The notes below the pieces were generated by a model. That model worked only from the letters and a program-made list of their open reading frames with translations, had not been told where the DNA came from and ran no database searches. From assembly GCF_018860365.1 (NCBI RefSeq), contig NZ_JAHKPO010000001.1, positions 1-64,000 of the forward strand: a DNA stretch of 64,000 nt, read 5' to 3'. The position numbers were made by a program, and so were the translations under genes. The stretch comes from Arenibacter algicola (lineage in GTDB: Bacteria > Bacteroidota > Bacteroidia > Flavobacteriales > Flavobacteriaceae). Position 1 is the first letter of the stretch. Each line of letters starts with the position of its first letter. Shown in pieces: positions 43,987-51,387 of this stretch.

Positions 43987-45062
43987 GACTTTTATTTTTA
44001 TTGTGTACCTTGTTAGTCGTATCGTGTAAAGGAAAAATGGAAAAATTACCGGACGTAGTTCCATTGGACCATCCTGCCATTGTGGAACAAGAATTTATTT
44101 ATGAATTGGAAGACGCGCTTACCCCGGAATGCCATGCCTCCACAGTAGAAGTAAGCAATGGGACCGTAATAGCCTCTTGGTTTGGTGGTACCGAAGAAAA
44201 AAATGATGATGTTGGCATTTGGGTATCCCGAAAGACTGGTAGTTCTTGGTCTACCCCAATAGAAGTAGTGAATGGCGTGCAGGAAGATGGCAGTAGATAC
44301 CCATGTTGGAACCCGGTATTATTTAAACCAAAAGATCAACCACTATTTTTATTTTACAAGGTAGGACCAAGTCCTACCGAATGGTGGGGACTATACATGA
44401 CATCCAATGATGATGGAAAAACCTGGTCCAAGCCGGTAAATCTACCAGAGGGTATATTAGGCCCCATTAAAAACCAACCCATACAATTGGCAAGTGGTGA
44501 AATTCTCTCTCCATCCAGCACAGAAGATGATGAGGCAGGTTGGCAGGTACACTTGGAGCTAAGTTCTGACAACGGAAAGACTTGGTCCAAAACCCAACCC
44601 CTTAATGACGGGAAAGAGTTAGGTGCTATACAGCCCGTGGTCCTGAATTATGGAAACGGAAAATTACAGCTTTTGAGCAGAACTGAAAATGAGGTCATTG
44701 CCGAGAATTGGTCTACCGACTACGGAAACACCTGGAGCAAAATGAAAGCCACCGCTTTGCCCAATCCAAATTCTGGCATTGACGGGGTAAGTCTTAAAGA
44801 TGGGCGCCAATTATTAGTTTACAATCCCACCGGTAAAAATTGGGGAGATCGCGTGCCTTTGAGCTTGGCCCTGTCCAATGACGGGAAGAAATGGAAACGC
44901 GTTCTGGACTTGGAACCCTTAAGGGAAAACACGGATAAGGAAGGGGAAGAATATTCCTATCCAACCATGATACAAGCTCCCGATGGGAAAGTTCATATTG
45001 TATATACTTGGAACAGAAAAACGGTAAAATATATCGTTCTAGATCCTCAAAAACTTAATTAA
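43983..45062 (+). CDS. BNR-repeat (sialidase-like) six-bladed propeller lipoprotein
   Basis: A 359-residue lipoprotein (lipobox VVSC, Cys15). Asp-box repeats are at SNDDGKTW (141-148), SSDNGKTW (194-201) and STDYGNTW (244-251), with a degenerate SNDGKKW later. ECHASTVEVSNGTVIASWFGG near residue 50 is the BNR_2-family start. The canonical F/Y-R-I-P motif of sialidases is not seen, so a neuraminidase activity should not be assumed. Other exo-glycosidases share this fold. It is coupled to the GH92 gene by a four-base overlap and followed 8 bases later by a ceramidase-family gene. Confidence 0.82.
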   Translation: MRLLFLLCTLLVVSCKGKMEKLPDVVPLDHPAIVEQEFIYELEDALTPECHASTVEVSNGTVIASWFGGTEEKNDDVGIWVSRKTGSSWSTPIEVVNGVQEDGSRYPCWNPVLFKPKDQPLFLFYKVGPSPTEWWGLYMTSNDDGKTWSKPVNLPEGILGPIKNQPIQLASGEILSPSSTEDDEAGWQVHLELSSDNGKTWSKTQPLNDGKELGAIQPVVLNYGNGKLQLLSRTENEVIAENWSTDYGNTWSKMKATALPNPNSGIDGVSLKDGRQLLVYNPTGKNWGDRVPLSLALSNDGKKWKRVLDLEPLRENTDKEGEEYSYPTMIQAPDGKVHIVYTWNRKTVKYIVLDPQKLN

Positions 45063-45070
45063 GAACAATA

Positions 45071-46471
45071 ATGGGAAAATGGTTACGGGTATTGCTTAAA
45101 TTTTTTGGAGTGCTGATAGTACTCTTGGTTATTCTTTTCTTTTTTGCAACCAGCACTATAGATACCACGCCATATTTTGAAACGGCGTATTATAGGAATA
45201 CTATTGAAAATTTAGAGGAGGCTGTCAAAAATAAATCAGAGGCCAAAGGCGAGCTGCTTGCTGGATTCGCAAGGACAAATATCACCCCAAAAATCATAAA
45301 CGATAATCCCGACCCCGCAAAAGGCGAATTCAACAATATAAAAATGGCAGGATATGGTAGCGGCAAAATTGCGACCAGTGTTCACGATTCCATTTTTGCC
45401 AAAGCAATCGCAATTGAAGTAGATAGTGAAACCGTTGTTTTGATCAATGCCGACCTGGTGGCAATACCGGAAGACGTTGTCAATAAGGTTACCGACAACC
45501 TAAAGGGGAAAATATCCAGGAAACAGCTTTATTTCGGGGCTACCCACACCCATTCCAGCATTGGCAATTGTATGCCAGGTTATGTGGGCAAAAGTTTTGG
45601 TGGGGAATATAAACCAGAGGTAGTAGAATGGCTAAGTCAAAAGTTTTCCGCACTTATTTTACAGGCCTTGGCAGACAAACAGCCCGCCCAATTTTCTTCA
45701 GGATATGTTAAAGTTCCCAATTTGGTTAGAAATAGAATCATAGGTGAGTCTGGGCGACTTAATGACAAACTAGATCTTTTGTCCTTTATTCAGGAAAATG
45801 GCAAAAAGGCTACTATTGGCGCATTTTCCGCACATGCTACCGTAATAGGTACCGACAACGAACAATATACCGGAGATTACCCAGGGTACTTTCAACGCCA
45901 TTTGGAAGAAAATGGCGTTGATTTGGCCCTATTCTTTGCCGGTACGGTAGGAAGTCATTCCAACAAAGGAATAGGAGAGAAATTTGAAAAAGCGAAATAC
46001 ATTGGGGAAACCCTTGCCGATTCGGCCAGATCGGCCTTGAACAAAATGGAATATCTCCCCATTGTAGAATTGACCGCCATATCTTCAGAAATAGAAATCC
46101 CGAAGTTGCAATTCCTTTACATATCGGACCGCTTGCGACTTTCCCCTTACCTTGGAAGTAAACTTATGCCAAAATCGAACCCTATCCAGGTACAAGGCCT
46201 TAAACTAAACAACCTCATTTGGCTTGCCCTGCCTTATGAATTAAGTGGGGAATACGGTTTGGATTTAAAAAATGCTCTGGAACTTCAGGGGTACAATTCC
46301 GTACTCAGCAGTTTTAATGGACAATATCTAGGCTATATTGTACCACAAAAATATTACTATTTTGACACCTATGAAGCCCGGTTAATGGGATGGTACGGCC
46401 CAAGTATGGGCGATTACCTAATGGAGCTCAATTTTAAAATGGCCAATGAATTAACGCATACGAAGCTATAA
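45071..46471 (+). CDS. Neutral/alkaline ceramidase-family protein, membrane-anchored form 2
   Basis: A 466-residue protein. Residues about 6-27 form a membrane anchor (LLKFFGVLIVLLVILFFF) without a cleavage site. GELLAGFARTNITPK begins the Ceramidase_alk fold. GATHTHSSIG at 157-166 supplies zinc His159 and His161, and FSAHATVIGTDN, GDYPGYFQRHLEE and LFFAGTVGSHSN are further active-site segments. As with form 1 there is no room for the C-terminal domain of classical neutral ceramidases. It is eight bases after the sialidase-like gene and 11 before form 3. Confidence 0.82.
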   Translation: MGKWLRVLLKFFGVLIVLLVILFFFATSTIDTTPYFETAYYRNTIENLEEAVKNKSEAKGELLAGFARTNITPKIINDNPDPAKGEFNNIKMAGYGSGKIATSVHDSIFAKAIAIEVDSETVVLINADLVAIPEDVVNKVTDNLKGKISRKQLYFGATHTHSSIGNCMPGYVGKSFGGEYKPEVVEWLSQKFSALILQALADKQPAQFSSGYVKVPNLVRNRIIGESGRLNDKLDLLSFIQENGKKATIGAFSAHATVIGTDNEQYTGDYPGYFQRHLEENGVDLALFFAGTVGSHSNKGIGEKFEKAKYIGETLADSARSALNKMEYLPIVELTAISSEIEIPKLQFLYISDRLRLSPYLGSKLMPKSNPIQVQGLKLNNLIWLALPYELSGEYGLDLKNALELQGYNSVLSSFNGQYLGYIVPQKYYYFDTYEARLMGWYGPSMGDYLMELNFKMANELTHTKL

Positions 46472-46482
46472 AACTATAAACA

Positions 46483-48048
46483 ATGAAAACTTTAAAAAAG
46501 TGGTTGAAAATAATTGGGATATTTATCCTTTTACTACTGTTGGTGGGGGCATCCGTAGTAGTGTACAATTGGCGTGATCGCCATCCTGATTATTCCATCG
46601 ATCTTAAAATAGAAAACAAAACCCCACAACCCATAACAGCAGGATTTTCCAAAAAACCCATTACCCCTACCATTGTGGATACTTGGAACGATGCCAATGG
46701 AAACAACAAATACAGCAAGGACGAAGGCGACACCTATAACGACAACAATAACAATGGGAAATTTGATGCGTATTGGATAGCAGGGATGAGCAATGCCAAA
46801 CCTGCCCAGGGAGTGCATGATGATGTCTGGTCCCGGGTAATGGTAATCGATGATGGCAATACCAGGATAGCCATGATTTCTATGGATGCCATTGGTTTTC
46901 TACATGGCGATGTAATCGACATCAGAAAACGGATACCAGCCGAACTGGGAATAAATTACACCTTATTATCCTCTACCCATACCCACGAGAGCAATGATCT
47001 TGTGGGCATCTGGGGTGAAAATATCTTCAATTCCGGAGTAAATCCAGAAATGATGGAATATGTAAAATCCCAAACCGTTGCAGCTATTACAGAGGCCGCC
47101 AACAATTTGCGTCCGGCTAAATTAGTTTTTGCCGAAGACCTTTCCGGTGAAGATGGCAAACTCATTAAGGACACCCGAAAACCTATTGTTAAGGCCACTG
47201 GAATACATTTAATGCAGGTCCTGGATGCCGAAAACAATTCAACAATGGGAACGCTTATAAATTGGGCCAACCACCCTGAAACACTTTGGTCACAAAATTT
47301 ATTGATCAGCTCGGATTTCCCACATTATATACGGGAAGCCATGGAAAATGGAGTATACAACGGAGAGGAACAGGTAGAAGAAGGACTTGGTGGAGTGGCC
47401 ATATATTTTTCGGGAGCCATTGGCGGACTAATGGCACCGCATCCCTCCTTGGGCATTCAAGATCCTTTTACCGGAGAAGAATATTTTGAACCCACTTTTG
47501 AAAAAACCAAGGCGCTTGGCGATCAAATTGCACTGATGTCCTTGGCGGCCCTAAAACAAAAAGGAGATACCTTGACCAATTCCAATATTTCGCTGAGGGC
47601 GAAAACTATATTGGCACCATTGGACAATACTACATTTAAGATTGCCAGTGGTATTGGCCTGATCAAGATGGGTATGCCGGAATATTTTAAATCCAGAACC
47701 GAAGTAGGCGCCATTCGCATAGGCCCCGCCCTATTTCTAAGTATCCCTGGGGAAATATACCCAGAAATTGTATATGGTGGCATAGAAGCTCCCGAAGGGC
47801 GTGAGTTTGACATACAGCCTATGGAGATACCACCACTTCAGGAATTGATTCCCGACAAGTACAAGTTTTATTTAGGCCTTTCCAATGATGAAATTGGATA
47901 CATTATACCTAAAAGTGAATGGGATACCGGAAAACCGTATCTCTACAATGATGAAGGCGACACCTATGGGGAAGAAAATTCCTTGGGCCCAGAAACAGGA
48001 CCAATCATTTATAAGGCTTTAACAGAGGTAATCAAGGATTTGGACTAA
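46483..48048 (+). CDS. Neutral/alkaline ceramidase-family protein, form 3 with EF-hand-like insert
   Basis: A 521-residue protein with an N-terminal anchor (about residues 10-28). ITAGFSKKPITPT starts the ceramidase fold. SSTHTHESNDLVG at 164-176 supplies zinc His166 and His168, and LINWANHPETLWSQN and IYFSGAIGGLM follow. Between the first strand and the rest is an insertion (residues 66-98) with two Ca2+-loop-like motifs, DANGNNKYSKDE at 70-81 (perfect EF-loop spacing) and DNNNNGKFD at 87-95. It is the last gene of the operon. Of the three family copies it is the most divergent. Confidence 0.82.
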   Translation: MKTLKKWLKIIGIFILLLLLVGASVVVYNWRDRHPDYSIDLKIENKTPQPITAGFSKKPITPTIVDTWNDANGNNKYSKDEGDTYNDNNNNGKFDAYWIAGMSNAKPAQGVHDDVWSRVMVIDDGNTRIAMISMDAIGFLHGDVIDIRKRIPAELGINYTLLSSTHTHESNDLVGIWGENIFNSGVNPEMMEYVKSQTVAAITEAANNLRPAKLVFAEDLSGEDGKLIKDTRKPIVKATGIHLMQVLDAENNSTMGTLINWANHPETLWSQNLLISSDFPHYIREAMENGVYNGEEQVEEGLGGVAIYFSGAIGGLMAPHPSLGIQDPFTGEEYFEPTFEKTKALGDQIALMSLAALKQKGDTLTNSNISLRAKTILAPLDNTTFKIASGIGLIKMGMPEYFKSRTEVGAIRIGPALFLSIPGEIYPEIVYGGIEAPEGREFDIQPMEIPPLQELIPDKYKFYLGLSNDEIGYIIPKSEWDTGKPYLYNDEGDTYGEENSLGPETGPIIYKALTEVIKDLD

Positions 48049-48151
48049 CATAAGGAATTAAACACCCTTCAATAAATTTAACCCGTTGGGACCCATTTTT
48101 TAATCAAATTCCTATAACTTTAAGGTTCTGTTACCTCCAGCACCTTATTAC

Positions 48152-49531
48152 ATGTACACCGTCATTGATATAGAAACTACCGGAAACGGAATAAAAGGAA
48201 ATAAGATTACCGAAATCTCCATTTTCAAATTCGACGGTCATGAAATCATTGATGAATATACTTCCCTGGTAAACCCTGAATGTGAAATTCCCTACTTTAT
48301 TACGGGATTGACGGGAATCGACAATAATTTGGTACGCAATGCCCCCACTTGGGACGAAATAGCTTCGAAGGTATTGGAAATAACGCAGGATACTATATTT
48401 GTTGCCCATAGCGTAAATTTTGACTACAACGTCATCAAAAATGAATTTCAGAATATCGGAATTAATTTTTCCCGCAAAAAATTATGCACGGTACGATTGT
48501 CCAGAAAACTTATCCCTGGCCTAAACTCCTATAGTTTGGGAAAATTATGCAGCTCTTTGAATATCCCTTTAACGGACCGCCATAGAGCGAAAGGGGATGC
48601 CCAGGCCACGGTAATTCTATTTAAAAAACTACTAAGGGCCGATGGGGCCGAAAAGGTATTTAAAACCTTTCTTAATGCACGCTCGCAAGAAGCCACATTA
48701 CCACCATCGTTACCCAAGGAAATCTTTGAAAGATTGCCCAATTCCCCTGGTATTTATTACTTTAAAGACGCCAAGGGAACAATAATTTATGTGGGCAAAG
48801 CCGTTAATATCAAAAAGCGGGTACTAGGGCATTTTTATGACAAGGCCAACAAAGAAATTTTAATGTGCAAGGCCACGCACGACATTGATTTTGAATTATC
48901 CGGGAACGAGCTAATTGCCCTTTTAATGGAATCCGCCGCGATTAAAAAACATTTCCCTCTTTATAATCAAAGTCAGAAACGCACTTCTACAGAATATGCC
49001 ATTTTTTCCTATGAAGATAGAAACGGAATACAACACTTGGCATACAACAAATTAAAATTGACACCCAACCCCATATCCACTTTTAATACCATAACCGACT
49101 GCAGGCTATTTTTGGAGGAATTATGCAAGAACTACAGTTTATGTCCTAAATTCTGTCATTTACAGGAAAACATTAGCAGCTGCTCCCATTACAGTATTAC
49201 CAACTGCAAAGGAATATGCAGGGGAACAGAATCGCCCATGGACTATAATGACAAAGTAAAAAGCGCCATTGAGGCATTGATGGACAAAAACCAAAATTTA
49301 GTAATCAAGGAAAAAGGTAGACACGCAAAGGAAGAAGCCTTTGTGTTGGTTCTCAACAACAAATACAAGGGCTATGGATTCCTGCCACGACACGAGCAGA
49401 TAGATAATATTGAGGCCTTGGAAAATTTTTTGGAACTCCAAAAAGAAAATATGGATACCAAACGGATCCTGTCATGGTATTTAAGAAAATACCCGAACAG
49501 GGCCATTTCTTTTACCCCTCTTTCTATTTGA
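48152..49531 (+). CDS. DnaQ-type 3'-5' exonuclease fused to a UvrC-like GIY-YIG nuclease
   Basis: A 459-residue fusion. Residues 1-165 form a DEDDh exonuclease (VIDIETTG with Asp6 and Glu8; HSVNFDYNV; HRAKGDA with His144 and Asp149). Residues about 190-280 form a GIY-YIG domain (PGIYYFKDAKGTIIYVGKA, GIY at 200-202 and YVG at 213-215; then KKRVLGHF and the downstream Glu in LLMESAAIKKH). The C-terminal third has clustered Cys (CPKFCHL, CSHYSITNCKGICRG) that may bind zinc. The fusion type is widespread in bacteria (Cho/UvrC-related) and presumably acts in DNA repair. It is monocistronic with a good terminator. Confidence 0.9.
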   Translation: MYTVIDIETTGNGIKGNKITEISIFKFDGHEIIDEYTSLVNPECEIPYFITGLTGIDNNLVRNAPTWDEIASKVLEITQDTIFVAHSVNFDYNVIKNEFQNIGINFSRKKLCTVRLSRKLIPGLNSYSLGKLCSSLNIPLTDRHRAKGDAQATVILFKKLLRADGAEKVFKTFLNARSQEATLPPSLPKEIFERLPNSPGIYYFKDAKGTIIYVGKAVNIKKRVLGHFYDKANKEILMCKATHDIDFELSGNELIALLMESAAIKKHFPLYNQSQKRTSTEYAIFSYEDRNGIQHLAYNKLKLTPNPISTFNTITDCRLFLEELCKNYSLCPKFCHLQENISSCSHYSITNCKGICRGTESPMDYNDKVKSAIEALMDKNQNLVIKEKGRHAKEEAFVLVLNNKYKGYGFLPRHEQIDNIEALENFLELQKENMDTKRILSWYLRKYPNRAISFTPLSI

Positions 49532-49537
49532 AGAAAT

Positions 49538-49580
49538 GGGCTGGATTTTTCACACAAGTGAAATACCCAGCCTATTTTTT
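49538..49580 (+). terminator. Intrinsic terminator after the exonuclease-GIY-YIG gene
   Basis: GGCTGG (49539) pairs with CCAGCC (49567-49572) around an inner TTTCAC/GTGAAA stem with a short ACAA loop, followed by TATTTTTTCTT on the + strand. It also overlaps the stop codon of the small - strand gene and may serve both directions. Confidence 0.75.
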
Positions 49581-49700
49581 CTTACCACTGTTCATCAACA
49601 TCAATACGGCGGTAACCAGACCGACACAAACAGCGCCAAAAACAGAAATCATTATAATTCCGTTGCTCCAATTTACTAAAGGTAAGTATTGTAAAATCAT
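49572..49700 (-). CDS. Small 42-residue single-helix membrane protein
   Basis: On the - strand ATG at 49700 opens a 43-codon frame ending with TAG at 49574-49572. The product is MILQYLPLVNWSNGIIMI, then a hydrophobic helix (SVFGAVCVGLVTAVLMLM), ending NSGKKK. The pattern (short aromatic start, one helix, Lys tail) is common for real flavobacterial small proteins. It begins 72 bases after the MBL-rhodanese gene on the same strand and ends at a hairpin. A longer open frame on the + strand over the same bases is Ile/Thr-rich, overlaps the exonuclease gene end and is not convincing. Confidence 0.5.
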   Translation of the reverse strand: MILQYLPLVNWSNGIIMISVFGAVCVGLVTAVLMLMNSGKKK

Positions 49701-49771
49701 AGGTACTTATTTTGGATTCAGTAGGCTAAAATATATACATACAGCACTATAAAATATGATAAATGTCACTT

Positions 49772-51181
49772 TTAAAGCGTAGTTGGACAAACATAATCGG
49801 TTACCTTATAGCCAGAATCTTTTATTTGATCAAAGCCACCACCTATATCCACTAGGTTATGTATGCCCCTACTTTTTAAAATGGATGCCGCTATAACCGA
49901 CCTATATCCTCCCGCACAATGTATATAAAAGGTATCCTCCTTAGGAAATTCTGCCATATGGTCATTTAAAAAATCCAAAGGAGTGTTGTTCGCATTCTCC
50001 ATATGTTCGGAAAGGTATTCCGATTCTTTCCTAACATCAAAAACAGGAACTTCTTTATTATCGAGAGTATCTTTCAAGTCCTTGGCGGAAATGGAAGTAA
50101 TGGTATCATATTCCTTTCCTGAATTTTTCCAAGCCTTGAAGCTTCCCTTTAAATAACCTATCGTGGCATCAAAGCCAACCCTGGATAATCTTATAATTGC
50201 TTCTTCCTCCCTACCTTCCGGGGCCACGAGTAAGATAGACTGCTTGGTATCGGCAATAAGAGCCCCTACCCATGGGGCAAAACTGCCATCCAACCCTATA
50301 AATATAGATCTCGGAACAAATCCCTTTACAAATTCGTCCTGATGCCTTACATCCAAAATTACCGCGTCCGTAGCATTGGCAGCTTCTTCAAATGCATCGG
50401 GTGACAAGGCGGTAGTACCCCTTTCCAATACTTCCCCTATATCCTCATAACCCTCTTTGTTCATCTTTACGTTGAGCGGAAAGTATTTTGGAGGTGGTAA
50501 TAATCCTTCCGTAACCTCCTTAACAAATTCTTCCTTGGTCATATTGGCACGTAGGGCGTAATTCATTTTCTTTTGATTGCCCAAAGTATCCACGGTTTCC
50601 TTCATCATATTCTTTCCACAGGCCGAACCAGCACCATGTGCGGGATAAACCACCACATCATCTGCCAAAGGCATAATTTTGTTTCTAAGGCTGTGAAACA
50701 ATAGCCCGGCCAAATCCTCTTGGGTCATATTGGCCGCCTTCTGAGCCAAATCTGGCCTACCTACATCACCTAAAAATAGGGTATCCCCAGAAAATATAGC
50801 ATAATCCTTACCCTTTTCATCCTTTAACAAATAAGTGGTACTTTCCATGGTATGCCCAGGGGTATGCAATGCCTTGATAGTGATATCCCCAAGCTTAAAT
50901 TCCTGACCATCTTTGGCTATTATGGCGTCAAAAGAAGGATTGGCCGTGGGACCATACACTATAGGGGCACCTGTTTCTTTGGACAGGGTAATATGCCCAC
51001 TGACAAAATCAGCGTGAAAATGCGTTTCAAAAATATATTTAATGGTAGCTTTATCCGCTTTGGCCCGCTTTATATATGGTTCAACCTCACGTAAGGGGTC
51101 AATAATGGCAACTTCTCCATTACTTTCTATATAATACGCACCCTGTGCTAAACATCCTGTATAAATCTGTTCTATTTTCAT
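49772..51181 (-). CDS. MBL-fold persulfide-dioxygenase-type hydrolase with two rhodanese domains
   Basis: A 469-residue cytosolic protein. The N-terminal metallo-beta-lactamase domain has ETHFHADFVSGH at 52-63 (His54, His56, Asp58), GHTMESTTYLL, FSGDTLFLGDVGRPDL and VYPAHGAGSACGK, like ETHE1-type persulfide dioxygenases. A first rhodanese domain (VILDVRHQDEFVKG) has no catalytic Cys (LLVAPEG in its place). The second (VPVFDVRKESEYLSEH) has CAGGYRS with Cys422. Such proteins oxidise glutathione persulfide or transfer sulfane sulfur. A SulP anion transporter gene lies upstream on the same strand, which fits sulfur metabolism. Confidence 0.9.
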   Translation of the reverse strand: MKIEQIYTGCLAQGAYYIESNGEVAIIDPLREVEPYIKRAKADKATIKYIFETHFHADFVSGHITLSKETGAPIVYGPTANPSFDAIIAKDGQEFKLGDITIKALHTPGHTMESTTYLLKDEKGKDYAIFSGDTLFLGDVGRPDLAQKAANMTQEDLAGLLFHSLRNKIMPLADDVVVYPAHGAGSACGKNMMKETVDTLGNQKKMNYALRANMTKEEFVKEVTEGLLPPPKYFPLNVKMNKEGYEDIGEVLERGTTALSPDAFEEAANATDAVILDVRHQDEFVKGFVPRSIFIGLDGSFAPWVGALIADTKQSILLVAPEGREEEAIIRLSRVGFDATIGYLKGSFKAWKNSGKEYDTITSISAKDLKDTLDNKEVPVFDVRKESEYLSEHMENANNTPLDFLNDHMAEFPKEDTFYIHCAGGYRSVIAASILKSRGIHNLVDIGGGFDQIKDSGYKVTDYVCPTTL

Positions 51182-51201
51182 CTGTATAAATTTATTGATT
51201 T

Positions 51202-51261
51202 TTAATAAGCCATCCCAATGACCATCGGCAAATATTCTCCTTGATATATTTCCCTAGCCAT
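51202..51261 (-). CDS. Possible 19-residue leader peptide before the MBL-rhodanese gene
   Basis: ATG at 51261 opens a frame MAREIYQGEYLPMVIGMAY ending with TAA at 51204-51202, 20 bases before the main start. The purine-rich AAAGGAG lies 18-24 bases upstream of its ATG. A 7-base inverted repeat (GGTGATT at 51304-51310, AATCACC at 51341-51347) lies further upstream in the same leader. Together they could form a translational or attenuation control, or be chance. Confidence 0.2.
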   Translation of the reverse strand: MAREIYQGEYLPMVIGMAY

Positions 51262-51351
51262 CAAAATCTTTAATGGCTCCTTTCAAATTCTTATTTTTTA
51301 TGGGGTGATTAAAAATTAATCAAAATATTTTTAAACTAAAAATCACCTTTA

Positions 51352-51359
51352 CAAAGGTA
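51352..51359 (-). promoter_or_regulatory. -7 box TACCTTTG upstream of the MBL-rhodanese gene
   Basis: An exact TAnnTTTG match on the - strand. Transcription from it would give an untranslated leader of about 165 bases, unusually long here. A TTG lies 23 bases upstream, slightly far for a -33 box. The box is part of the dyad TTTACAAAGGTAAA. Confidence 0.4.
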
Positions 51360-51387
51360 AATAATATAGACCTCCCCGAATGCAACA

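Noticed and set aside
43983-45062. Firm assignment as neuraminidase
   Set aside because: Asp boxes alone are shared by many propellers, and the F/Y-R-I-P motif is not seen.
49474-49752. 92-codon + strand frame after the exonuclease-GIY-YIG gene
   Set aside because: It begins inside that gene, spans its terminator, and has Ile/Thr-rich shadow composition. The - strand 42-residue frame is more convincing.
51348-51361. TTTACAAAGGTAAA as a second copy of the SulP dyad
   Set aside because: The arms differ from those of the SulP site, and the core is explained by the -7 box TACCTTTG on the - strand.
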